IMG/VR virus record: IMGVR_UViG_3300027859_000075
Location: 1-24,099 of that record
Source: a virus
DNA length: 24,099 bases
Reading direction: 5' to 3' (one strand)
Every line of letters begins with the position of its first letter. Within the stretch, counting starts at the first letter, position 1. Below, one piece after another: positions 19,320 through 24,099 of the stretch. The notes under the pieces are model-generated. The model saw only the letters and a list, made by a program, of their open reading frames with translations, had not been told where the DNA came from and ran no database searches. The position numbers and the translations under genes were made by a program.

Positions 19320-19750
19320 AAGATGCGTTAATAACTGCAACTGTAGGAGTATTAGGAATATCAGGTATTTTTTATGCTACAATTAGTAATGCAGAAGTAA
19401 AAGGCTATACAGATGTTCATGGTTGTTGGGGAGAATGTTATGAAGAATATACTGCAGAGTATGGAACATTCTCAGAACAACTAGAAGCAAAAAGAATTGC
19501 AATGCAAGGAGAAAGTCCTGCAGACAAAGGTGCAAAGACATATGTTAATTGTAATATGTGTCATGGCATGAAAGGAGAAGGAGGCATAGGGCCAAAACTA
19601 GTAGGAAGCACTTCTATAGTGAAGATGCTAACTCAGTATAAAAATGGAGAAACAAGAGGAGCTCAGTCTGCACTTATGTGGGGACAAGCAGCAAATTTAT
19701 CAACAGAGGATATGCAAAATTTACAGGCATATATAGATACTTTTAAATGA
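19316..19750 (+). CDS. class I cytochrome c
   Basis: A 144-residue exported haem protein. A signal peptide (about residues 1-26, ending SNA) leads to the periplasm. Residues about 70-144 form a cytochrome c domain: CNMCHG (Cys79, Cys82, His83) binds the haem, GIGPKLVGS follows, and Met121 in SALMWGQA is the likely second axial ligand, with the terminal helix NLSTEDMQNLQAYI. The segment between signal and domain is extra and has two cysteines (GCWGEC, 37 and 41). Haem attachment would need the host cytochrome c maturation system. It lies between two membrane-protein genes in the replication block. Cytochrome c is an uncommon phage gene; its electron partners are not in the window. Confidence 0.9.
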   Translation: MKDALITATVGVLGISGIFYATISNAEVKGYTDVHGCWGECYEEYTAEYGTFSEQLEAKRIAMQGESPADKGAKTYVNCNMCHGMKGEGGIGPKLVGSTSIVKMLTQYKNGETRGAQSALMWGQAANLSTEDMQNLQAYIDTFK

Positions 19751-20037
19751 AACAAGATAACCTCCCCCTAGAGCAAATGACAGAAAGTCAAATAGAAAGG
19801 ATAAATGACCCAAATACTCCTCGTCATGTTAAAGAGTATCTATTAAAAATAAGATACCCTGAGTATACAGACGAGGAGAAGAAAAAAGGTATGAATAATA
19901 AAGATTTAGATTTTATGGCAGAAAGCCCTATGTTATGGGCAGTAATATTACCAGCAATTTTTGTTATTGGATTTGGTCTTTTACCCTTTATTACAATGTT
20001 TATCTTTTTTGATAAACCAGAGTTCTTAAAACCCTAA
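19747..20037 (+). CDS. single-span membrane protein after cytochrome c
   Basis: A 96-residue protein, 4-bp overlap with the cytochrome gene. A soluble, charged N-terminus of about 60 residues (QIERINDPNTPRHVKEYLLK, PEYTDEEKKKG) precedes one long hydrophobic stretch at about 63-90 (WAVILPAIFVIGFGLLPFIT) and a short tail. It could anchor or dock the cytochrome. There are no Cys or haem motifs. No family recognised. Confidence 0.65.
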   Translation: MKQDNLPLEQMTESQIERINDPNTPRHVKEYLLKIRYPEYTDEEKKKGMNNKDLDFMAESPMLWAVILPAIFVIGFGLLPFITMFIFFDKPEFLKP

Positions 20038-20523
20038 ATGAACTTAAAAGATTTAACTTTTCCTGTTTATGTGTTGTCAGGAGAAGCTGAAAAACAAGAC
20101 AATATATTATGGTGCACTCAGAGTGATGGAACTATGGGTGTGGTTGATGATTATAACATGAAAGGAGAAACTATTGGCATACGAAGAATACAGTCACCAT
20201 TTAAGAGTCTGTATCCTCTTAAGTATATGCTTAGGGATTTTCGCAGCCTCGTCAAGCACAGAGGTAAATTTTATGTTGATACCAAAGGCAAGTATTTTGT
20301 CTACAACAAAACAACAAAAGCAAATATAATTTATAAACGAATAGAAAAAATACAGAAAAAAGATGTATGTACTCTTGTTTGGGTAAAGGATATTCCTTCA
20401 CCCTTTGAAGAAGTAAGACCAGTTACTGCAAAGTATGCTGGAGTCTTATATCTACAAAATCAACCTGCATTTATCTATGAGTTTGCAAATGAAATGAAAA
20501 AGAAAACTTGGCGGAAAATATGA
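20038..20523 (+). CDS. conserved phage protein, unknown role
   Basis: A 161-residue basic protein directly after the previous stop. It is rich in strands: FPVYVLSGEAEKQDNILWC, then TMGVVDDYNMKGETIGIRRI, KYFVYNKTTKANIIYKRIEK. No catalytic motif, signal or span is seen. It sits immediately before the SF2 helicase (4-bp overlap), so a DNA-metabolism link is possible. I do not recognise the family. Confidence 0.68.
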   Translation: MNLKDLTFPVYVLSGEAEKQDNILWCTQSDGTMGVVDDYNMKGETIGIRRIQSPFKSLYPLKYMLRDFRSLVKHRGKFYVDTKGKYFVYNKTTKANIIYKRIEKIQKKDVCTLVWVKDIPSPFEEVRPVTAKYAGVLYLQNQPAFIYEFANEMKKKTWRKI

Positions 20524-21800
20524 AAGCAGTATTAAGTAACAGAATCTACATGAATGTAGACTCAGCTTTGCAATCAAAGATTGACGAAGAACTTACTTAT
20601 ACTATACCTCCAAGAAATCCATCAGACCCGCCTTTCGTTATAAAGAATATGGGAGTAATTCGTAAAGGGTTAGTCTCATTACCTATCGGAAGGACGGATT
20701 TAATCCCAAATGATTACGAAATAGTTGATAAGAGAACTTGCATAGAGATTCCACAATTCGACTTTGCGTATGAGTTACGACCTTCCCAACAAGCCGTCTA
20801 TGACGACTTAAATGACAGTAGTATTATTAATGCTTGGGTCAGTTGGGGAAAGACTGTAACAGCTTTAGCTATTGCAAATAAGCTTAAACAGAAAACACTC
20901 ATAGTAACACACACTCTACAACTTCGTAGTCAATGGGAAAAAGAAGTACAAAAATCACTCGGGGTTACGGCGGGTGTGCTAGGTAGTGGAAGATTTGAAA
21001 TAGAGTCTCCAATCGTAGTAGGGAATATACAAACTTTGTACAGAAGAATACCCGAGATTCAAAAGAGTTTCGGGACACTCATTCTGGACGAAATGCATCA
21101 CGTTTCATCACCGACATTTACACGAATTATTGATGCGAGTCACGCAAGATATAAGATAGGATTAACAGGAACGATGGAAAGAAAAGATGGCAAGCATGTT
21201 ATATTCCGAGACTATTTCTCTGACACGGTGTTTAAACCACCAAAGGAGAACTATCTTGTGCCACGAGTTGACGTGGTACCGTCAGGTATAAGGTTTCCTG
21301 ATGGGGCGCAAACCCCATGGGCAAATCGAATCAACGCTATTGCGTACAACTTTGAGTACCAAAATCAAGTTGCGCTTCTTGCAGCAAACTATGCGGCAAA
21401 AGGACACAAGGTATTAGTTGTAAGCGACCGAGTTGATTTTTTACAAAATTGCACGAAACTTGTAGGGAGTAATGCAATCTGCGTAACAGGAAAAGTTCCA
21501 CATGAAGAACGCCCTGCTATGCTAAAACAAGTATTCGGAGAAAAAGATGTATTATTTGGGACACAGTCTATATTTAGTGAAGGAATTAGTTTAGACTGTC
21601 TAAGTTGTCTTATTCTGGCAACACCCGTGAACAATGAACCACTATTAACACAGTTGATAGGTCGTATAATCCGAATATACGAAGGAAAACAGCAACCAAT
21701 CATCGTTGATATTCACTTAGTCGGTCGTACAGCAAGACGGCAGGCTGGAGCGAGAATGGGTTACTACATAAAACAAGGTTATGATGTTAAAGCTATATAA
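20520..21800 (+). CDS. SF2 DNA helicase, UvsW-like
   Basis: A 426-residue superfamily 2 helicase. Motif I is WVSWGKT (106-112), a variant of GxGKT with Trp-Gly. Motif Ia is VTHTLQL, motif II is DEMHH (190-194) and motif III is LTGT (215-218). The second domain has VLVVSDR, SEGISL and the arginine-finger motif QLIGRIIR. The layout matches UvsW of T4 and related phage ATP-dependent helicases that unwind branched DNA and process stalled forks. The first 80 residues are an N-terminal domain of unknown fold. ATG 20520 is preferred; an in-frame TTG upstream is possible. The next promoter begins 17 bp after the stop. Confidence 0.92.
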   Translation: MKAVLSNRIYMNVDSALQSKIDEELTYTIPPRNPSDPPFVIKNMGVIRKGLVSLPIGRTDLIPNDYEIVDKRTCIEIPQFDFAYELRPSQQAVYDDLNDSSIINAWVSWGKTVTALAIANKLKQKTLIVTHTLQLRSQWEKEVQKSLGVTAGVLGSGRFEIESPIVVGNIQTLYRRIPEIQKSFGTLILDEMHHVSSPTFTRIIDASHARYKIGLTGTMERKDGKHVIFRDYFSDTVFKPPKENYLVPRVDVVPSGIRFPDGAQTPWANRINAIAYNFEYQNQVALLAANYAAKGHKVLVVSDRVDFLQNCTKLVGSNAICVTGKVPHEERPAMLKQVFGEKDVLFGTQSIFSEGISLDCLSCLILATPVNNEPLLTQLIGRIIRIYEGKQQPIIVDIHLVGRTARRQAGARMGYYIKQGYDVKAI

Positions 21801-21817
21801 CATTGGAAAAATAATTC

Positions 21818-21846
21818 TTGACAAGCGGTATATTTTTTGATATAAT
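21818..21846 (+). promoter_or_regulatory. sigma70 promoter
   Basis: TTGACA (21818-21823) and TATAAT (21841-21846) have a 17-bp spacer. The extension is AAAAATAATTC, one base away from the others. Start near 21853 gives about 40 nt of leader before GTG 21893. It should drive the unknown protein, ssDNA-binding protein, peroxiredoxin and SbcD genes. Confidence 0.88.
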
Positions 21847-21892
21847 GATACTCTATAATTGGAAAAAAATTAAGAAAGAGGCAAATAGTAGT

Positions 21893-22255
21893 GTGTCAGA
21901 CATACTAACTATCCTTCATATTTTGACTTATCGACTGCCCCCAGTCAATAGGAAAGACAGAATATACAAGTTTTGGCAGAAAAGTTTCTATGGAAACAGT
22001 TTTCTCGTCAATCCTGAACCCTTATTTATCCAACGAAGATTGTATTCAGACAAAGAGATTGCGCAGTATGCAGGTATCGCTTCCCTGCGCAGTCTGTTCG
22101 CATACAATACAACAAAAGATACCACATTGGACTTGCTGCACTATAATGGTAAGCAAGATATTATAAACAACAATAGATTACTTTGGATTGAAAATGATAG
22201 AATACATTTTAAGTTTGAAGAAATCACAAGCCTAAAGGAATTAGAATGGCACTAA
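21893..22255 (+). CDS. phage protein, unknown role
   Basis: A 120-residue protein from GTG 21893, which has a purine-rich AGAAAGAGG upstream. Starts nearer the 5' end (TTG 21818, ATG 21845) overlap the promoter boxes and cannot be on the transcript. It opens with a helix (SDILTILHILTYRLPPV) and has PLFIQRRLYSDKEIAQYAGI and LRSLFAYNTTKDTTLDLLHY, which might be a helix-turn-helix. The end overlaps the ssDNA-binding protein gene by 10 bp. No family recognised. Confidence 0.62.
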   Translation: MSDILTILHILTYRLPPVNRKDRIYKFWQKSFYGNSFLVNPEPLFIQRRLYSDKEIAQYAGIASLRSLFAYNTTKDTTLDLLHYNGKQDIINNNRLLWIENDRIHFKFEEITSLKELEWH

Positions 22256-22866
22256 AATTTAATGAATCAAAAGGTGAAGCTGTCAAAAATAAAATTGACA
22301 GTTATCAATATGTCGAAGGCGACAATAAAGTAAGAATGGTAGGCGATATCTGTGCAAGATACGTTTACTGGTTAAAAGGTGAGAACGGTAAGAACTTACC
22401 TTTCGAATGTCTATCATTTGATAGAGAGAAGGAACTATTTAATAACCTAGAAAAAGACTGGGTTAGAGAATACCACCCTGAATTAAAGTGTGGTTGGTCT
22501 TATGCAATTCAATGCATACATGATGGCAAAGTAAAAGTCTTAAATCTCAAGAAGAAACTAATGGAGCAAATTAAAGTTGCTGCAGAAGATTTAGGTGACC
22601 CTACAGATTTAGAAACTGGTTGGGACGTCCACTTCAAAAGAGTAAAGACTGGACCTATGGCATATAATGTAGAGTACCAACTACAAGCACTTAAGTGCAA
22701 AAATAGAGCACTCGATGACAACGAAATGGAATTGGTTGCAGAATTAAAATCAATGGACGAAGTATTACCTAGACCTACTCCTGATGCTCAGAAAGAGCTT
22801 CTTGATAGAATTAGGGCAGGCTCCAGTAACAGCGACGAAACTGCTGCTGAGGAGTTTGATGTCTAA
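22246..22866 (+). CDS. single-stranded DNA-binding protein, gp32-like
   Basis: A 206-residue protein. The start of the OB-type core is EGDNKVRMVGDICARYVYWL (about residues 24-43), which I know from phage ssDNA-binding proteins of marine groups. An aromatic-rich centre follows (WSYAIQCIHDGKVKVLNLKK). The C-terminal 30 residues end in SDETAAEEFDV, the acidic tail with which SSB and gp32 contact other replication proteins. Size is below T4 gp32 (301). No zinc site is evident. Position beside helicase, polymerase and nuclease genes supports the call. The exact family needs a profile search. Confidence 0.78.
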   Translation: MALKFNESKGEAVKNKIDSYQYVEGDNKVRMVGDICARYVYWLKGENGKNLPFECLSFDREKELFNNLEKDWVREYHPELKCGWSYAIQCIHDGKVKVLNLKKKLMEQIKVAAEDLGDPTDLETGWDVHFKRVKTGPMAYNVEYQLQALKCKNRALDDNEMELVAELKSMDEVLPRPTPDAQKELLDRIRAGSSNSDETAAEEFDV

Positions 22867-23387
22867 TGATAGGAGTTGGAGAAGAATTTCCTCATACCAC
22901 ACTTAACGGTGTAGTAGGCATTAATCCTAATAAAGTCATAAAACAAGTCTATACTGATGATGAACAAGGAGATTGGAAAGTAATTTTCTTTTACCCAAAA
23001 GATTTTACATTTATCTGTCCTACAGAAATCGTAGCATTTGAAAAAGTTGCAGAACAAGAGGACTGTAGTGTATATGGCATTAGTCCAGATAACGAATACT
23101 GTCATCTTGAATGGTTAGAAAATAACCCAATATTAGAAGATGTTTCTTTTCCATTACTTGCAGACTCAGGAAATATGTTAGCAGAAGATTTAGAAATAGT
23201 AAGCGAAGAATTTGTACCTTATAGAGCTACTTACATAGTAGACCCAGAAGGTATTATTCAGCATGTTTCAGTCAATGCACTTGACACAGGAAGAAATGTC
23301 GATGAAATCATTAGAACTTTACACGCACTACGAGCAGGTGGATTAACTGGTTGCTCATGGGCTGCAGGAGACGAGTTCGTAGCATGA
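22866..23387 (+). CDS. 2-Cys peroxiredoxin (AhpC/Prx type)
   Basis: A 173-residue thiol peroxidase that reduces hydrogen and organic peroxides. The active site PKDFTFICPTE supplies Pro44, Thr48 and peroxidatic Cys51; Arg120 (PYRATYIV) completes the pocket. The resolving Cys163 lies in the C-terminal LTGCSWAAGDEFV. The full set predicts an active enzyme. Length and motifs match bacterial AhpC/Prx1 proteins. Reduction would come from host thioredoxin or AhpF-like partners; a phage glutaredoxin is encoded at 2547. The start shares one base with the stop of the ssDNA-binding protein gene. It was probably acquired from a bacterium. Confidence 0.93.
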   Translation: MIGVGEEFPHTTLNGVVGINPNKVIKQVYTDDEQGDWKVIFFYPKDFTFICPTEIVAFEKVAEQEDCSVYGISPDNEYCHLEWLENNPILEDVSFPLLADSGNMLAEDLEIVSEEFVPYRATYIVDPEGIIQHVSVNALDTGRNVDEIIRTLHALRAGGLTGCSWAAGDEFVA

Positions 23388-24099
23388 TTTTATTTACCGC
23401 TGATTGGCACATAAAACTTGGACAAAAGAATGTTCCAGTACCATGGGCTTGTACTCGATACAAGTTATTCTTTCAGCAGGTAGAAGAAGCTATAGAACAG
23501 CACGATTGTAAATTACATATCATTGGAGGGGACTTGTTTGACCGAGTTCCCTCAATGGACGAGCTGACTCTATACTTTGATTTTGTAAAGCAATGTAGTA
23601 TTCCTACAATTATTTTTGATGGTAACCATGAGGCTACTAAAAAGAATACTACATTCTTTAGTAATCTGAAAAGAGTTACAAATGAAATAAACCCAGAAGT
23701 AATAGTAATCGATGAATACTATGAACACCCAGAAGGCTGGGCAATATTACCTTATGCTGACTTACATAAAAAGGGAAGTATAGAAGGAGTAAAAACAGAC
23801 TACTTATTTACTCATGTAAGAGGAGAAATACCCCCTCATGTTGTACCTGAAGTAGACTTAGAAAGATTTAGTAAGTTTAAAACTGTATTTGCAGGAGACT
23901 TACATGCACACAGCAATACACAAAGAAATATAGTATATCCTGGAAGCCCTATGACTACAAGTTTTCATAGAAATGAAGTACAAACAGGATATATAGTAAT
24001 AGATACAGATTGGAGTTGGACTTGGCATGCATTTGATTTGCCACAGCTATTAAGAAAAACAGTATCAAGTCCTGATGAAATGGTACAAACAGACTTTCA
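23384..24099 (+). CDS. SbcD/Mre11-like nuclease, 5' part
   Basis: The first 238 residues of a metallophosphoesterase; the gene runs off the window end. The metal ligands are in order: ADWH near residue 6-9, GGDLFD (about 48-53), DGNHE (about 79-83), FTHV (about 143-146) and GDLHAHS (about 170-176). This matches the SbcD/Mre11 subunit (T4 gp47), which with an SbcC/Rad50 partner trims DNA ends and hairpins in recombination and host DNA breakdown. The partner may follow beyond the window. The start overlaps the peroxiredoxin stop (ATGA). Confidence 0.93.
   Translation, partial: MILFTADWHIKLGQKNVPVPWACTRYKLFFQQVEEAIEQHDCKLHIIGGDLFDRVPSMDELTLYFDFVKQCSIPTIIFDGNHEATKKNTTFFSNLKRVTNEINPEVIVIDEYYEHPEGWAILPYADLHKKGSIEGVKTDYLFTHVRGEIPPHVVPEVDLERFSKFKTVFAGDLHAHSNTQRNIVYPGSPMTTSFHRNEVQTGYIVIDTDWSWTWHAFDLPQLLRKTVSSPDEMVQTDF

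Noticed and set aside
21818-21892. An upstream extension of the gene at 21893 from TTG 21818 or ATG 21845.
   Set aside because: Those codons lie in the -35 and -10 boxes, ahead of the expected transcript start.
1-24099. CRISPR arrays, insertion sequences and long direct repeats.
   Set aside because: No regularly spaced repeats, transposase motifs or flanking duplications were found by eye; the only recurrent element is the promoter cassette.

Overview
The window reads as an accessory, lysis and DNA-replication region of a low-GC marine phage. The DNA is AT-rich and genes are packed with 1 to 20 bp overlaps (ATGA, TAATG). Several small proteins look like those of pelagiphages and cyanophages: bS21, a YRG/DUF4278 peptide, Hsp20, an A-type Fe-S carrier, DUF3310 and tandem helix-turn-helix proteins. 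No capsid, tail, terminase or integrase gene lies in the window. The host cannot be fixed. A glutamine riboswitch with a DUF4278 gene leans towards picocyanobacteria; bS21, the peroxiredoxin and the tRNA with encoded CCA would also suit an alphaproteobacterium such as SAR11.

Layout. (1) Positions 1-1350 are leftward: a candidate structured RNA with its own promoter (about 175-340), a two-gene unit of a SANT/Myb-like protein and ribosomal protein bS21, and a 53-residue YRG-motif protein behind a glutamine (glnA/Downstream-peptide class) riboswitch, closed by a hairpin terminator. Divergent promoters sit near 1321-1409. (2) Positions 1376-6306 are rightward: a small membrane peptide, Hsp20, IscA-like carrier, glutaredoxin, GH24 lysozyme, a run of tiny membrane proteins, DUF3310, an overlapping spanin pair and a holin candidate. 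(3) Positions 6310-9905 hold conserved phage proteins of unknown role, a complete IscU Fe-S scaffold, helix-turn-helix proteins and a PC4-like ssDNA-binding protein. (4) Positions 9915-13881 hold an NAD-dependent DNA ligase split in two genes. Between the halves are a SET-domain protein, a lipoprotein and a GIY-YIG-like nuclease. A tRNA-Asp lies inside an open reading frame just upstream of the first half. (5) Positions 13893-24099 are the replication block: DnaB-like helicase, ParB-like protein, CHC2/TOPRIM primase, family A DNA polymerase, UvsW-like SF2 helicase, ssDNA-binding protein and an SbcD/Mre11 nuclease cut by the window end. Inserted in it are a cytochrome c with membrane-protein neighbours and a 2-Cys peroxiredoxin.

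How it works together. At least ten sigma70-type promoters with exactly 17 bp spacers divide the window. Seven share an upstream extension close to AAAAATAGTTC before TTGAC, which makes them a recognisable repeated cassette. Some place the start codon 5 to 8 nt after the -10 box, implying leaderless or near-leaderless mRNAs. The replication genes form a nearly complete replisome. IscA, IscU, glutaredoxin, cytochrome c and peroxiredoxin form a redox and Fe-S set likely to alter or sustain host metabolism. The riboswitch peptide and bS21 suggest intervention in nitrogen signalling and translation.
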